Assembly: GCF_009711225.1 (NCBI RefSeq)
Contig: NZ_WMIE01000001.1
Coordinates: forward strand, 620,001-684,000
DNA from: Paracoccus aestuariivivens
Lineage (GTDB): Bacteria > Pseudomonadota > Alphaproteobacteria > Rhodobacterales > Rhodobacteraceae
Length of the DNA stretch: 64,000 nt
Reading direction: 5' to 3'
The notes below the pieces were generated by a model, which ran no database searches, was not told where the DNA came from, and saw only the letters and a program-made list of their open reading frames with translations. Of this stretch, positions 8,777 to 20,025 are shown one piece after another; position 1 is the first letter of the stretch; each line of letters opens with the position of its first letter. A program made the position numbers and the translations under genes.

Positions 8777-9469
8777 TCAACGCAGCGCGGACTGTGCCGC
8801 AGCGCGAATGGCGCGGATGTTCTCGCCATATGGATTGCTGTTCGAGACAGAGCCGCCCTTGAACACCGCCGAACCGGCGACCAGCACATCAGCCCCCGCC
8901 TCGGCGACCAGCGGCGCGGTGGTCGGATCGACACCGCCGTCGATCTCGATATGGACCGGACGGTCACCGATCATGGCGCGCAGGGTGCGAACCTTTTCGA
9001 CCTGGCTGCGGATGAATTTCTGCCCGCCGAATCCGGGGTTGACGGTCATGATGCAGACAAGATCCACATCGTCCAGCAGACCCTTGGCCGCCTCGACCGG
9101 AGTGCCGGGGTTCAGCGCAAGGCCCGCTTTCGCACCGGTAGCGCGGATCGCCTGCAAGGTGCGGTGGATATGCGGACCTGCCTCAAGATGGGCGGTGATG
9201 AAATCGGCACCCGATTCCGCGAAGGCGTCGATGTACTGATCCACCGGCGAGATCATCAGGTGGACGTCCATCACGCCCTTGATATGCGGGCGGATCGCCT
9301 TGCAGGTCGAGGGACCGAAAGTGATGTTCGGCACGAAATGCCCGTCCATCACATCGACATGGATCCAGTCGGCACCTTCGGCCTCGACGGCTTGGATCTC
9401 TTGGCCGAAATTCGCGAAATCAGCGGAGAGGATCGAGGGGGCGATCTTGATGCTGCGGTCGAAGCTCAT
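8777..9469 (-). CDS. cbbE: Ribulose-phosphate 3-epimerase
   Basis: This enzyme interconverts xylulose-5-phosphate and ribulose-5-phosphate, feeding phosphoribulokinase in the Calvin cycle. The 230-residue TIM barrel shows [15 protein letters not shown] at residue 7, [14 protein letters not shown] near 35, and HLEAG, NPGTP and [14 protein letters not shown] further on, with a phosphate-binding GGVDP later. It is the last gene of the cbb operon; its start overlaps the cbbX stop by four bases (ATGA). In most genomes this function is also supplied by an unlinked rpe; here the copy is embedded in the cbb transcript and so named cbbE. Confidence 0.95.
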   Translation of the reverse strand: MSFDRSIKIAPSILSADFANFGQEIQAVEAEGADWIHVDVMDGHFVPNITFGPSTCKAIRPHIKGVMDVHLMISPVDQYIDAFAESGADFITAHLEAGPHIHRTLQAIRATGAKAGLALNPGTPVEAAKGLLDDVDLVCIMTVNPGFGGQKFIRSQVEKVRTLRAMIGDRPVHIEIDGGVDPTTAPLVAEAGADVLVAGSAVFKGGSVSNSNPYGENIRAIRAAAQSALR

Positions 9470-10383
9470 GGCACGTCCTTCCTGCGGCTGCCGTCAATGT
9501 CGAGCCCGCCGGAAAAGACGCGGCTGGCGCGGATGTCGGCCTCCGTTATCGTGGAAAGCGATTTGGCGTCAACCACACCTGCTGCGGAAAACAGCCGGTT
9601 TGCCTGACGTAATCGTGCGCGGTCGAGCGCGTTCCGGATGCTGCGGGCATTGGCGAAATGCGGCTGTTCGCGACGCAGGCGGATATATTCCCGCATCGCA
9701 GCCCCCCCCGCTTCGTCGAAGCCGTACCCCTGCGCATCCAGCATCGCGCCCGATATGCGCCCCAGTTCCTCGTCTGAGTAATCGGGAAACTCGATGTGAT
9801 GCGCGATGCGCGAACGGAACCCCGGATTGGCCGAAAAGAAGCGGTCCATCCGGTCGGCATAGCCCGCCATGATCACGACCAGATCGTCGCGGTTATTCTC
9901 CATGACCTGCAACAGGATCTCGATCGCCTCCTGCCCGTAGTCACGTTCATTGTCGGGTTTATACAGGTAATAGGCCTCGTCGATGAACAGGACGCCGCCC
10001 ATCGCCTTCTTCAGCACTTCCTTGGTTTTGGGGGCGGTGTGGCCGATATATTGTCCGACCAGATCGTCCCGGGTGACGCTGACCAGATGCCCCTTGCGGA
10101 CATAGCCCAGCCGATGCAGCAGACCGGCCATTTTCAACGCGACGGTGGTCTTGCCGGTCCCCGGATTGCCGGTGAAGGACATGTGCAAAGTCGGGGTTTC
10201 ATGGGCCAGGCCAAGCTGACGCCTTGCCCGATCCACCAGCAGCAGCGCCGCAGTTTCGCGGATACGCTCCTTGACCGGAGCCAGCCCGATCAATTCGCGG
10301 TCCAACTCGTCCAGAATCTCGCGCACGCCCGAGGATTCGTATTCCGCCCTCAGATCGACTGTCGTCGCTGCATTCCCGTCCAT
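9466..10383 (-). CDS. cbbX: Red-type RuBisCO activase CbbX
   Basis: CbbX is a hexameric AAA+ ATPase. It pulls on the RuBisCO large-subunit C-terminus to release inhibitory sugar phosphates from red-type (form IC/ID) RuBisCO, and is itself activated by RuBP. The 305-residue protein has Walker A GNPGTGKT (72-79), a YIGHTAPKT pore loop (112-120), Walker B VLFIDEA (131-137) and an arginine-rich sensor region around [14 protein letters not shown]. It is separated from cbbS by a strong GC hairpin and overlaps cbbE by four bases. Its presence confirms that the RuBisCO here is the red type. Confidence 0.96.
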   Translation of the reverse strand: MDGNAATTVDLRAEYESSGVREILDELDRELIGLAPVKERIRETAALLLVDRARRQLGLAHETPTLHMSFTGNPGTGKTTVALKMAGLLHRLGYVRKGHLVSVTRDDLVGQYIGHTAPKTKEVLKKAMGGVLFIDEAYYLYKPDNERDYGQEAIEILLQVMENNRDDLVVIMAGYADRMDRFFSANPGFRSRIAHHIEFPDYSDEELGRISGAMLDAQGYGFDEAGGAAMREYIRLRREQPHFANARSIRNALDRARLRQANRLFSAAGVVDAKSLSTITEADIRASRVFSGGLDIDGSRRKDVP

Positions 10384-10418
10384 CGGCCTATTCTCCGTTG
10401 CAGACGCCCATTCGGAGC

Positions 10419-10441
10419 GGCGGGGGCCGGCTGCCCCCGCC
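10419..10441 (-). promoter_or_regulatory. Intercistronic GC hairpin between cbbS and cbbX
   Basis: A perfect 9-base-pair stem (GGCGGGGGC / GCCCCCGCC) with a 5-base loop lies six bases after the cbbS stop and 36 bases before the cbbX start. It has no T-run on the minus strand, so it is unlikely to be a full terminator. An mRNA-stabilising or partial-termination element that favours cbbLS over downstream genes is the natural reading; this is inference. Confidence 0.6.
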
Positions 10442-10446
10442 TTCGA

Positions 10447-10836
10447 TCAAGGAACCATCTCATGCGTGTAGCGCATCGAGCGGCCATCAACCTCTTGCCG
10501 CCACGTCCGGAACGACGGCTCACGCGCGGGGCGGTTCACGATGAAGGACATCATCACCGTTTCCCATCCGCGCGAACTGTCGAAGGCGTTGATTCGGATA
10601 TAGGCGTCGCCCTGCTCCTTGCGGCAATCATCCAGTTCGATCATCACGCCCTTGGCATCCTTGAGGTCGAACATCGGATGGCCCCACATCTCCCAATAGG
10701 TGTTCCGGGGGTGCGGCTCGTCGGTATATTCGATCCCGACCGCCCAGCCCCGCGACAGGATATATTCGACCTGATCGCGGATCTGGTTGTCGTCGAGATC
10801 GGGCAGGAACGAAAAACAGCCCTGAGTGATACGCAT
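10447..10836 (-). CDS. cbbS: RuBisCO small subunit, form I red type
   Basis: Forms the L8S8 holoenzyme with CbbL. The 129-residue protein begins MRITQGCFSFLPDLDD and has the core YILSRGWAVGIEYTDEPHPRNTYWEMWG. Its C-terminal tail of about 28 residues (REPSFRTWRQE...RYTHEMVP) is typical of red-type small subunits, where it forms the extra beta hairpin lining the central channel. The start at 10836 has an excellent AGGGAGGGG ribosome-binding site and lies 11 bases after cbbL. Open frame further upstream is not supported. Confidence 0.96.
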   Translation of the reverse strand: MRITQGCFSFLPDLDDNQIRDQVEYILSRGWAVGIEYTDEPHPRNTYWEMWGHPMFDLKDAKGVMIELDDCRKEQGDAYIRINAFDSSRGWETVMMSFIVNRPAREPSFRTWRQEVDGRSMRYTHEMVP

Positions 10837-10847
10837 ATTCCCCTCCC

Positions 10848-12323
<1,476 letters not shown>

Positions 12324-13403
12324 CTATGCGGCCTTCGAGCCGGTGATGGCCGGGTCCAACGCCCCCGACGCGTAGCGTTTGGCCATCTCGTCCATCGGGA
12401 TGACCCGGATCTTGCTGGCATGACCCGCGGTGCCGAAGCGTTCGAACCGGTCGCGGCAAAGCGCGGTCAGTTCCTTCATCGCGGGGATCATGAATTTGCG
12501 CGGATCGAATTCGTCGGGGCGGTCGCGGGCGACCTTGCGGAAATGCCCGGTCATCGCCATGCGGCAATCGGTGTCGATATTCACCTTGCGAACGCCGTGG
12601 CGGATGCCGCGTTCGATTTCCTCGACCGGGACGCCGTAAGTCTGAGGCATCACGCCGCCGGATTGGTTGATCAGGTCCTGCAAATATTGCGGCACGCTGG
12701 ATGATCCATGCATGACCAGATGCGTGCCGGGTAGGCGCTGATGGATCGCCTCGATCACATGCATCGCGAGGATGTCGCCATCGGGTTTGCGACTGAATTT
12801 ATAGGCGCCGTGGCTGGTGCCGCAGGCAATCGCCAAGGCGTCGCAACTGGTCCGCAGGACAAAATCCACCGCTTGGTCGGGATCGGTCAGAAGCTGGGAG
12901 TGATCAAGCTTCCCCTCCGCCCCCGAGCCGTCCTCGGCAGCGGCCTCGCCGGTTTCCAAGGAACCCAGCACGCCCAGCTCACCTTCGACCGAGGCCCCGA
13001 CCGCATGGGCGGCCTCGGCGACCTTCGCCGTCACGCCGACATTATAGTCGTAATCGGCGGGGGTCTTCATATCCTCCAACAGCGAGCCGTCCATCATCAC
13101 CGAGGTGAAGCCGTGCCGGATCGCGGACATGCAGGTAGCAAGATTATTGCCGTGATCCTGATGCAGGCAGATCGGGATGGTCGGGTTCATCTCGGCCAAG
13201 GCCTCGACCATGCGGCGCAGCATGATGTCCCCGGCGTAGGACCGCGCTCCGCGCGAGGCTTGCAGAATCACCGGCGCATCGACCTGCGCCGCCGCCTGTA
13301 GGATCGCGAGGCCCTGTTCCATATTGTTGATGTTGAAGGCAGGCACGCCGTAGCCATGCTCGGCGGCGTGGTCCAGAAGCTGTCTCAGCGTGATAAGGGC
13401 CAT
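12324..13403 (-). CDS. cbbA: Fructose/sedoheptulose-bisphosphate aldolase, class II
   Basis: In the Calvin cycle this zinc enzyme joins dihydroxyacetone phosphate with glyceraldehyde-3-phosphate or erythrose-4-phosphate. The 359-residue protein starts [24 protein letters not shown]. It shows the metal and substrate segments [10 protein letters not shown] (near residue 80), GTSHGAYKF (near 178) and VMHGSSSVP (near 210), plus the late NIDTDCRMA. The ATG at 13403 is preceded by GGGAGGAAA; a GTG one codon upstream could also serve. The start region overlaps the tkt stop, so the two are coupled. Confidence 0.96.
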   Translation of the reverse strand: MALITLRQLLDHAAEHGYGVPAFNINNMEQGLAILQAAAQVDAPVILQASRGARSYAGDIMLRRMVEALAEMNPTIPICLHQDHGNNLATCMSAIRHGFTSVMMDGSLLEDMKTPADYDYNVGVTAKVAEAAHAVGASVEGELGVLGSLETGEAAAEDGSGAEGKLDHSQLLTDPDQAVDFVLRTSCDALAIACGTSHGAYKFSRKPDGDILAMHVIEAIHQRLPGTHLVMHGSSSVPQYLQDLINQSGGVMPQTYGVPVEEIERGIRHGVRKVNIDTDCRMAMTGHFRKVARDRPDEFDPRKFMIPAMKELTALCRDRFERFGTAGHASKIRVIPMDEMAKRYASGALDPAITGSKAA

Positions 13404-15403
13404 CACTTTCCTCCCCGGATCAGTTGATTGGCAAGTTCAGCGGTCGCGTCAGTGGTGATGCCGAAATGGCGGTAAAGCTCGGGGGCGGGGGCGGATGCGC
13501 CAAAGCCCGTCATGCCGATGAAGCCGTCGCCGGGGCGCAGGAACAGACCGTCCCAACCCTGCCGGATCAGCGCCTCGATGCCGATGCGGGGGGCTTGGCC
13601 AAGGACGGCCTCGCGTTCCTCGGCGGGGCGAGCGGCGAAAAGCTCGAAACAGGGGGCCGAGACGACCGCCGCCCGCAGCCCCTGCCCCGCCAGCATGTCA
13701 GAGGCCGCCAGAGCAAGCTCGACCTCGGAGCCCGTCGCGATCAGCGTCACGTCGCGCGGCCCATCCGTGTCGCGGAGGACATAGGCCCCTTGCCTCGTCA
13801 GGTTCTCTGGCGCGGCATCCCGCACCGTCGGGAGGTTCTGGCGCGAGAGGCACAGGACCGAAGGCGTTCTGGGCGCGGTCAGGGCGATCTCCCATGCCTC
13901 GGCGGTCTCGATAGCGTCGGCGGGGCGAAAAACCAGCACATTGGGAATGGCGCGTAGGGCCGCGACATGCTCGACCGGCTGGTGGGTCGGACCGTCCTCG
14001 CCCAGACCGATGCTGTCATGGGTCATCACATGGATGACCGGCACCCCCATCAGCGCCCCCAGCCGGATCGCGGGGCGGGAATAGTCGCTGAAGGCCAGAA
14101 AGGTCCCGCCATAGGGGATCAGCCCGCCATGCAACGCGATGCCGTTCATCGCCGCCGCCATGCCGTGCTCGCGGATACCGTAATGGATGTAGCGGCCCGT
14201 ACGGTCAGCGGCGGTCACCGCTGTCATCCCCTTGGTGCGGGTGTTGTTCGAACCGGTCAGGTCCGCCGAGCCGCCCACGGTATTCGGGAGCACGGCGTTC
14301 ACCACCTCTAGCGCCATTTCGCTGGATTTGCGGGTAGCGACCTTGGGCCGGTCATTCGCCAGCGTCTGGCAAAAGGCGGCGATAGCCTGACGTAGCTGGA
14401 TGGCGGCGGGCGCGGTCAGCGAGGCAGTGACATCGGCCTTGAGAGGGGAACGGTTCAGCCGCTCCTGCCAAGCCAACCGCGCCTTTGCCCCCCGCGCAGA
14501 GACAGAGCGCCAGGAGTCGAGGATCTCCTGCGGTAGCGCGAAGGGTTCGTATGTCCAGCCCAGATGGGCACGGGCAGCAGCGATCTCGGCAGCACCCAAA
14601 GGCGCACCATGCACGTCATGACTGCCCTGCTTGTTCGGTGCGCCATAGCCTATCACGGTGCGGCAGGCGATCAGCGAAGGTCGATCATCCTGGCGGGCAG
14701 CGGTAATCGCGGCAGCCACCGCCTCGCGGTCATGACCGTCCACCGCCTGCACATGCCAGCCCGAGGTCGCAAACCGCGCCTGCTGGTCGGTCGAGGTCGA
14801 AAGCCCGGTCCCGCCGTCGATGGTGATGCGGTTGTCGTCCCACAGAACGATCAGCCGCCCCAGCCGTTGATGACCGGCGAAGTCGATGGCCTCGTGGCTG
14901 ATCCCCTCCATCAGGCAGCCATCACCGCATATGACATAGGTCCAGTGATCGACCAGATCATCACCGAAGCGTGCGTTCATCATGCGCTCGGCCAAGGCCA
15001 TGCCGACGGCGGTAGAGATGCCCTGCCCCAGCGGGCCGGTGGTGGTCTCGATCCCCTTGGCATGGCCGTATTCGGGATGCCCCGCCGTGCGCGAGCCAAG
15101 CTGGCGAAAGGCGCGCAGCTGGTCCATGCCCATATCGTCGTAACCCAGCATGTGGTTGATCGCATAGACCAGCATCGAACCATGCCCCGCCGACATCACG
15201 AAACGGTCGCGGTCAGGCCATTTGTCATCCGAGGGATCAATCCGCATGAAACGGTTGAACAGGACCGTCGCCACATCGGCCATGCCCATCGGCGCGCCGG
15301 GATGGCCGGATTTCGCGGCCTCGACCGCATCCATCGCCAAGACGCGGATCGCGGTCGCCATCGCGGCTTCCTGATCGGAGTGGACGGGTGCCATCTGGTT
15401 CAT
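13403..15403 (-). CDS. cbbT: Transketolase
   Basis: Thiamine-diphosphate enzyme that moves two-carbon units between sugar phosphates to regenerate pentose phosphates. The 666-residue length is normal. An N-terminal [11 protein letters not shown] stretch (near residue 37) is followed by the ThDP/metal motif [13 protein letters not shown]...LWDDN (near 153-190), and later by [11 protein letters not shown] and [12 protein letters not shown]. It lies in the cbb operon between prk and fba, so it is the Calvin-cycle copy. A second unlinked tkt is likely but not visible. Confidence 0.96.
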   Translation of the reverse strand: MNQMAPVHSDQEAAMATAIRVLAMDAVEAAKSGHPGAPMGMADVATVLFNRFMRIDPSDDKWPDRDRFVMSAGHGSMLVYAINHMLGYDDMGMDQLRAFRQLGSRTAGHPEYGHAKGIETTTGPLGQGISTAVGMALAERMMNARFGDDLVDHWTYVICGDGCLMEGISHEAIDFAGHQRLGRLIVLWDDNRITIDGGTGLSTSTDQQARFATSGWHVQAVDGHDREAVAAAITAARQDDRPSLIACRTVIGYGAPNKQGSHDVHGAPLGAAEIAAARAHLGWTYEPFALPQEILDSWRSVSARGAKARLAWQERLNRSPLKADVTASLTAPAAIQLRQAIAAFCQTLANDRPKVATRKSSEMALEVVNAVLPNTVGGSADLTGSNNTRTKGMTAVTAADRTGRYIHYGIREHGMAAAMNGIALHGGLIPYGGTFLAFSDYSRPAIRLGALMGVPVIHVMTHDSIGLGEDGPTHQPVEHVAALRAIPNVLVFRPADAIETAEAWEIALTAPRTPSVLCLSRQNLPTVRDAAPENLTRQGAYVLRDTDGPRDVTLIATGSEVELALAASDMLAGQGLRAAVVSAPCFELFAARPAEEREAVLGQAPRIGIEALIRQGWDGLFLRPGDGFIGMTGFGASAPAPELYRHFGITTDATAELANQLIRGGK

Positions 15404-15416
15404 CGCAATTCTCCTT

Positions 15417-16289
15417 TCACGCGCGTTTCGAGTCGTTGAACATACGCAGGATGATCGGCGTCAGGATCAGCTGCACGGCGAGGTCCAGTCGCGGGCCGGG
15501 GATGACGATCGAATTCGCCCGGCTCATCCACGAACCGTGGATCATCGAGGTCAGATAAGGAAAATCGATGCCGCGCGGATTGCGGAACCGGATCACCACA
15601 AGGCTTTCGTCATGGGTCGGAATCCAGCGTGCGATGAACGGGTTCGAGGTATCGACGACCGGAACGCGCTGGAAGTTGATGTCGGTCTGGGTGAATTGCG
15701 GGCAGATTACATGGACGTAGGCATGCATCCGGCGCAGGATCACATCGGTGACGGCCTCGGTCGAATAGCCCCGACTGGCTTTGTCGCGATGGATCTTCTG
15801 GATCCATTCCAGATTGATGACCGGAACGACACCGATTTTCAGATCGGCATATCGGGCGATGTCCAACTCGTCGGTTTTGACCGCTCCGTGCAGGCCTTCG
15901 TAGAACAGCAGATCGGAGTTCGGCTGGAAGTCCGACCACTCGCTGAACGTGCCGGGTGGTGTGCCCCAGATTTCGGCCTCGCGGTCGTCATGGACGTAAT
16001 GACGGGTGCGACCCATGCCGGTTTCGCCATAGGTGCGGAAGACGTCTTCCAGCGTGGCAAGCTCGTTCGCGTCGATGCTGAAATGGCTGAAGGTGTGATC
16101 GCCCGCCTCGGTCCGGCGTGCCAGTTCGGCCTTCATTTCCGCACGGTCGTAGCGATGGAACGCGTCGCCCTCGATCGCGACGGATTTGATGCCCTCGCGC
16201 CGGAAAATCTGGTCGAAGGTGTTCTTGATCGTCGTTGTCCCTGCGCCAGACGAGCCGGTAACGGATATGATCGGATGCTTCTTGCTCAT
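15417..16289 (-). CDS. cbbP: Phosphoribulokinase
   Basis: Phosphorylates ribulose-5-phosphate to RuBP, the acceptor for RuBisCO; unique to the Calvin cycle. The 290-residue protein is the octameric bacterial type, usually activated by NADH. Its P-loop is [13 protein letters not shown] (residues 11-23), followed by the acidic catalytic segment [15 protein letters not shown] near 40 and LLFYEGLHG near 128. Four of the operon's genes (fbp, prk, tkt, fba) run in the cbbF-P-T-A order typical of Rhodobacteraceae. Confidence 0.96.
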   Translation of the reverse strand: MSKKHPIISVTGSSGAGTTTIKNTFDQIFRREGIKSVAIEGDAFHRYDRAEMKAELARRTEAGDHTFSHFSIDANELATLEDVFRTYGETGMGRTRHYVHDDREAEIWGTPPGTFSEWSDFQPNSDLLFYEGLHGAVKTDELDIARYADLKIGVVPVINLEWIQKIHRDKASRGYSTEAVTDVILRRMHAYVHVICPQFTQTDINFQRVPVVDTSNPFIARWIPTHDESLVVIRFRNPRGIDFPYLTSMIHGSWMSRANSIVIPGPRLDLAVQLILTPIILRMFNDSKRA

Positions 16290-16301
16290 GGCTCTCTTCC
16301 C

Positions 16302-17294
16302 TCAGGCACGAAATAGACCGCGATTGCCGAACAGGGCCGAAACCTCGGTGTCTGGCAGATCGTGATAGGCGGCGATGCGGGCGACCTTCTCGGTCGAGCC
16401 GAACACGAAGGGCGTGCGTTGATGCAGTGTTCCCACGGTTTGCATGAGGATCGGCTCGCAGGCATCGCTGGCCTGACCGCCTGCCTGCTCGATCAGGAAG
16501 GCGATGGGGCCGCATTCGTACAGCATCCGCAGCCGCCCGCGTTCGTAGCCTTTGCGGGCATCCGAGGGGTACAGGAATACGCCCCCCCTGATCAGGATGC
16601 GATGCGCTTCGGCGACCAGAGACGCGATCCAGCGCATGTTGAAGTTCGTCTCGCGCGGGCCGTCGAGACCTGCAAGGCAATCATCGATATAGGCCCGGAT
16701 CGGGCGCGACCAATGCCGGTAATTCGAGGCATTGATGGCAAACTCGAACGAGCAGTCAGGCATGACCAGCCGCGTCTCGACCAAGCGGAAGACGCCGGTG
16801 TCGGGGTCCAGCGCGTAATGCTGCACGCCGTCGCCAAAGGTGACCATCATTGCGCAGCGCGGGCCGTAGATGATGTAACCCGCCGCGATCTGCTGACGCA
16901 TCGGGCGCAGGAAGCTGGCCTCGGATGTGGCCTCGTCGGGATAGATGGAAAAGATCGTTCCGATCGAGACATTGGTGTCGATGTTCGACGAACCGTCCAA
17001 CGGGTCGATCGCGATCGCCAGACGCCCCGAGGGATTCAGCTCGATCGCGCTGTCCTGTTCCTCGGAAGCGAACCAGCGCAGCCCTGCACGCCCCAATGCC
17101 GAGCGGAACAGGTCATCCGCCAGAACGTCCAGCGCCTTTTGACCGTCACCATCCGAGTTGGTGCCGACAGGGCGACCCAATTCTCCGCCGCGACGGATCA
17201 GAACCGAAAGCTTAGCCCCTGCTTCGGCCAAGGCTTGCATCACCGGACGGAACTCACCCGGAATTTGCGTGGTATCGATGGACATTGCGGTCAT
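16302..17294 (-). CDS. cbbF: Fructose-1,6-/sedoheptulose-1,7-bisphosphatase
   Basis: Removes the C1 phosphate of fructose- and probably sedoheptulose-bisphosphate. The 330-residue class I FBPase has the metal/substrate motif [12 protein letters not shown] (near residue 108), EEQDSAIEL upstream of it, and the late [21 protein letters not shown] and [10 protein letters not shown]. The start at 17294 is chosen for its GGAGGGGACG ribosome-binding region; the frame is open to 17336 without support. It is the promoter-proximal gene of the cbb operon, divergent from cbbR, and thus the first read from the CbbR-controlled promoter. Confidence 0.95.
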   Translation of the reverse strand: MTAMSIDTTQIPGEFRPVMQALAEAGAKLSVLIRRGGELGRPVGTNSDGDGQKALDVLADDLFRSALGRAGLRWFASEEQDSAIELNPSGRLAIAIDPLDGSSNIDTNVSIGTIFSIYPDEATSEASFLRPMRQQIAAGYIIYGPRCAMMVTFGDGVQHYALDPDTGVFRLVETRLVMPDCSFEFAINASNYRHWSRPIRAYIDDCLAGLDGPRETNFNMRWIASLVAEAHRILIRGGVFLYPSDARKGYERGRLRMLYECGPIAFLIEQAGGQASDACEPILMQTVGTLHQRTPFVFGSTEKVARIAAYHDLPDTEVSALFGNRGLFRA

Positions 17295-17390
17295 CGTCCC
17301 CTCCCCAGGCCGGCTACCGTCCCTTGTTGTTGACACGGCCCCGCCTTCAGGAACATTTAATTAACCGGAAGTATCTTTCAGGAATTCCGA
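17295..17390. promoter_or_regulatory. cbbR-cbb operon divergent promoter/operator
   Basis: The 96-base gap between cbbF (minus) and cbbR (plus) must hold both promoters. Visible here: TTGACA at 17330-17335 (plus strand, a -35 candidate for cbbR). Two direct copies of TTCAGGAA lie at 17346-17353 and 17377-17384, starts 31 bases apart (three helical turns). Between them is the palindrome TTAATTAA (17357-17364), the only AT-rich spot. LysR activators typically bind T-N11-A sites, and one (17347 to 17359) is present. The distal repeat partly coincides with the cbbR ribosome-binding site, so its regulatory role is inference. Confidence 0.6.
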
Positions 17391-18314
17391 ATGTCGCGCA
17401 TCGATGCCATCACGTTACGCCAGCTTCGCGCCTTGCGGGCCGTCGTTGACACCGGATCGCTGACAGCCGCCGCAGCAGACCTTGGTCTTAGCCCGCCAGC
17501 CGTTCATGGCCAGTTGCGCGCACTAGAAGACCTGTTGTCGGCCCCCCTTGTGATCCGTGGCGAGCATGGCGCCTTCCGACCAACGGAGGAGGGCCGCGCC
17601 ATGCTAGAGGCCGATGCGCAAATCGCCGTGGCGTTGGAAAGCGCGGCACGCCGAGTCGCAGCCTTGCAAAGCGGCCATATCGGGGCGGTGTCGCTGGGCG
17701 TCGTCTCGACCGGCAAGTACTTTGCGCCGCGCCTTGTGGCCGATCTGCGTCGTGCCATGCCCGATGTCGAGGTCACGTTGCGCATCGGAAACCGCGAGGC
17801 CGTGATCGCGTGGCTTGGCGCGCGGGCCGTCGATCTGGCGATCATGGGACGACCGCCGCGCAGTCCGGTCGTGATTGCCGAGCCCGTCGGCCCGCATCCG
17901 CACATCATCGTGGCCGCCCCCGACCACCCCTTGGCGAATGCGGACCCTGCGCTGCCGCAAGACCTGCTTGCCGAAACCTTCCTTGGCCGCGAGCGCGGTT
18001 CCGGAACGCGCATCCTGATGACGCGGTTTCTGGACCGGATCGGCGACGGCACCCCTTGGCGCATGGTCGAAATGGGCACGAACGAAACGATCAAGCAGGC
18101 GGTCATTGCGGGCTTGGGGATCGCGCTGATCTCGCTACATACCGTGACAGAGGAACTGCGCTCGGGGCGGCTGGTTTCGGTAAAGGCCATCGGCCTGCCG
18201 ATCCAGCGCAGCTGGTTCTTGTTGCGGCGCGAGGATACGGCGCTGTCGCCCGCCGGATTGCGGGTGCATGACCATATCCGCGACCTGAACGGAGCGTTCC
18301 TGCCACAGGTCTGA
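17391..18314 (+). CDS. cbbR: LysR-type regulator CbbR
   Basis: Activator of the cbb operon, responding to Calvin-cycle metabolites such as RuBP or to NADPH in related organisms. The 307-residue protein has an N-terminal winged helix (ITLRQLRALRAVVDTGSLTA... near residues 6-65, recognition helix around SPPAVHGQLRALE) and a periplasmic-binding-like effector domain from about 90. It is divergent from cbbF, exactly where CbbR is expected, which is the main reason for the name. Its AGGA ribosome-binding site is seven bases upstream. Confidence 0.93.
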   Translation: MSRIDAITLRQLRALRAVVDTGSLTAAAADLGLSPPAVHGQLRALEDLLSAPLVIRGEHGAFRPTEEGRAMLEADAQIAVALESAARRVAALQSGHIGAVSLGVVSTGKYFAPRLVADLRRAMPDVEVTLRIGNREAVIAWLGARAVDLAIMGRPPRSPVVIAEPVGPHPHIIVAAPDHPLANADPALPQDLLAETFLGRERGSGTRILMTRFLDRIGDGTPWRMVEMGTNETIKQAVIAGLGIALISLHTVTEELRSGRLVSVKAIGLPIQRSWFLLRREDTALSPAGLRVHDHIRDLNGAFLPQV

Positions 18315-18410
18315 TCGCGCCCCCTTGGGCTTTTCCCGCCAAGCCTTATATTGGGGGCAACGCGCGCCGGCATATCGCTGCCCTGCGCATCTTATTCCGA
18401 AGGATTCACC

Positions 18411-19427
18411 ATGGCTCAAACGAAGGACATTTCCTGGGACGACAATGTGTTGCCCTTCCAACTGGAGCATTCGGGCGTGCGCGGACGCGCGACCCGCGTC
18501 GGCCCGCTGCTTGAACATATCCTGTCACGGCACGATTATCCGCTGGCCGTCAGCGCCATGGTCGCCGAGCTTGTCACGCTGACCGCATTGATCGGCCCGA
18601 CCATCAAGCTGCGCTGGAAACTGTCCCTGCAGGTGCGGGGCAACGGTGCCATCCGCACCATCGCCTCGGATTATTACGCCCCCGAAACCGAGGGCGGCCC
18701 CGCCCGCATCCGCGCATGGGCCAGCTTCGACGCCGACCGCCTGCGAGCCGACCAGAATGCCTTTTCGCAGATCGGCGAAGGCTATTTCGCCGTGCTGATC
18801 GATCAGGGCGAGGGCAACACCCCATATCAGGGGCTGACCCCGCTTGCGGGCGGCTCTCTGTCGGCATGTGCGCAGAACTATTTCGAGCAATCCGAGCAGC
18901 TGCCGACACGCTTCGAACTGACAGTCGGTCGGTCGCGTCTGGCCGGCCAGGCCGAAGATCACTGGCGCGCTGGCGGCATCATGCTGCAAACCCTGCCCGC
19001 GCAGCATCAGGTCGTCACCGAAAGCGGCGAGGCCCTGCAATCCGCCGACATCCTGCAAGGTGCCGAATCCGAGGACTGGAACCGCGCCAACATGCTGCTG
19101 ACCACGGTCGAGCAAATGGAACTGGTCGATCCCAACCTGCCGCTGCCGAACCTGCTGTTCCGATTGTTCCACGAGGAACAGCCAACCGTCTTCGACCGTC
19201 AGGGTCTGCATTTCGGTTGCTCCTGCTCGCCGGATCGGGTGCGCGGAACGCTGTCGATCTATTCGGCCAAAGATATCGGCCACATGACGACCGAAGACGG
19301 CATCGTCACCGCCGATTGCCAGTTCTGCGGCGCACATTACGAATTCGACCCGCGTAGCCTTGGTTTCGAAGCAACGCTGGACGAGCATGGCAAACCCCTG
19401 CCCCCCGCAGAACAGGCCGCACAGTAA
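18411..19427 (+). CDS. hslO: Redox-regulated chaperone Hsp33
   Basis: Hsp33 is a cytosolic holdase switched on by oxidation of its zinc-binding cysteines. The 338-residue protein has the folded N-terminal domain with PLAGGSLSACAQNYFEQSEQLPT and a C-terminal zinc module: CSCSP near residue 286 and CQFCGAHYEF near 317, i.e. the four-cysteine CxC...CxxC pattern. The start at 18411 (MAQTKDISWDD) has AAGGA six bases upstream. Two bases after its stop the Nudix gene starts, so the pair is likely one transcript, continued by the CCA-adding enzyme gene. Confidence 0.96.
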   Translation: MAQTKDISWDDNVLPFQLEHSGVRGRATRVGPLLEHILSRHDYPLAVSAMVAELVTLTALIGPTIKLRWKLSLQVRGNGAIRTIASDYYAPETEGGPARIRAWASFDADRLRADQNAFSQIGEGYFAVLIDQGEGNTPYQGLTPLAGGSLSACAQNYFEQSEQLPTRFELTVGRSRLAGQAEDHWRAGGIMLQTLPAQHQVVTESGEALQSADILQGAESEDWNRANMLLTTVEQMELVDPNLPLPNLLFRLFHEEQPTVFDRQGLHFGCSCSPDRVRGTLSIYSAKDIGHMTTEDGIVTADCQFCGAHYEFDPRSLGFEATLDEHGKPLPPAEQAAQ

Positions 19428-19428
19428 C

Positions 19429-20025
19429 ATGCTGACCGCGCCGCAAACCCTGCTGCGCGAACGGCTTTTGAAGGCCCTGTCGGTTCCGGCAGGGCCTTCC
19501 TCGGATTACGAACTGAACAGCCACGTTCCCGACAATGGCCATTTGCGTCCGGCCGGAGTGCTGGCTGCCTTCGACCGTCAGGGCCGACTGATCCTGACCA
19601 AACGGGCCAGCGGATTGCGTCACCATCCGGGCCAAATCTCGTTGCCCGGCGGCAAGGTCGAGTCCTTCGACACCGACCCTACAGCCGCCGCATTGCGCGA
19701 GGCGGATGAGGAAATCGGCCTGAAGCCATCGCAGGTCGAAATCCTTGGCACGCTGCCGCCACACCGCACCGTGACGAATTTCGCCATGACGCCGGTGCTG
19801 GGCCTGATCCGCGGCGACTTCACTCCGGTCCCCGAAACAGGCGAGGTCGACGAGGTTTTCGCCGTCCCCTTCGCGCATATCTCGGACCCCGCGAATTACC
19901 GCATCGAGCGCCGCCAATGGCGAGGCGACTGGCGCGCCTATTACGTCGCCCCTTACGGGCCCTATTACATCTGGGGCGCGACCGCGCGGGTTCTGCACGC
20001 ATTGGCGGTCCGGTTGACGGCATGA
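19429..20025 (+). CDS. CoA pyrophosphatase-like Nudix hydrolase
   Basis: Predicted Nudix enzyme of the NudL/YeaB group, which cleaves CoA and related diphosphates. In the 198-residue protein the box reads PGGKVESFDTDPTAAALREADEEIGL (near residues 72-97 in pieces: PGGKVE, ALREADEEIG), the slightly expanded form typical of CoA pyrophosphatases. RRERLL-type N-terminal helix and an LPPHRTVTNFAMTPVLG stretch follow the family. The start at 19429 is two bases after hslO; the stop overlaps the CCA-enzyme start by four bases. Substrate preference is inference. Confidence 0.85.
   Translation: MLTAPQTLLRERLLKALSVPAGPSSDYELNSHVPDNGHLRPAGVLAAFDRQGRLILTKRASGLRHHPGQISLPGGKVESFDTDPTAAALREADEEIGLKPSQVEILGTLPPHRTVTNFAMTPVLGLIRGDFTPVPETGEVDEVFAVPFAHISDPANYRIERRQWRGDWRAYYVAPYGPYYIWGATARVLHALAVRLTA

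Noticed and set aside
7003..8862. 619-codon open frame antisense to the DUF1178 and waaA genes
   Set aside because: Composition typical of a shadow frame; the minus-strand genes have family motifs and ribosome-binding sites.
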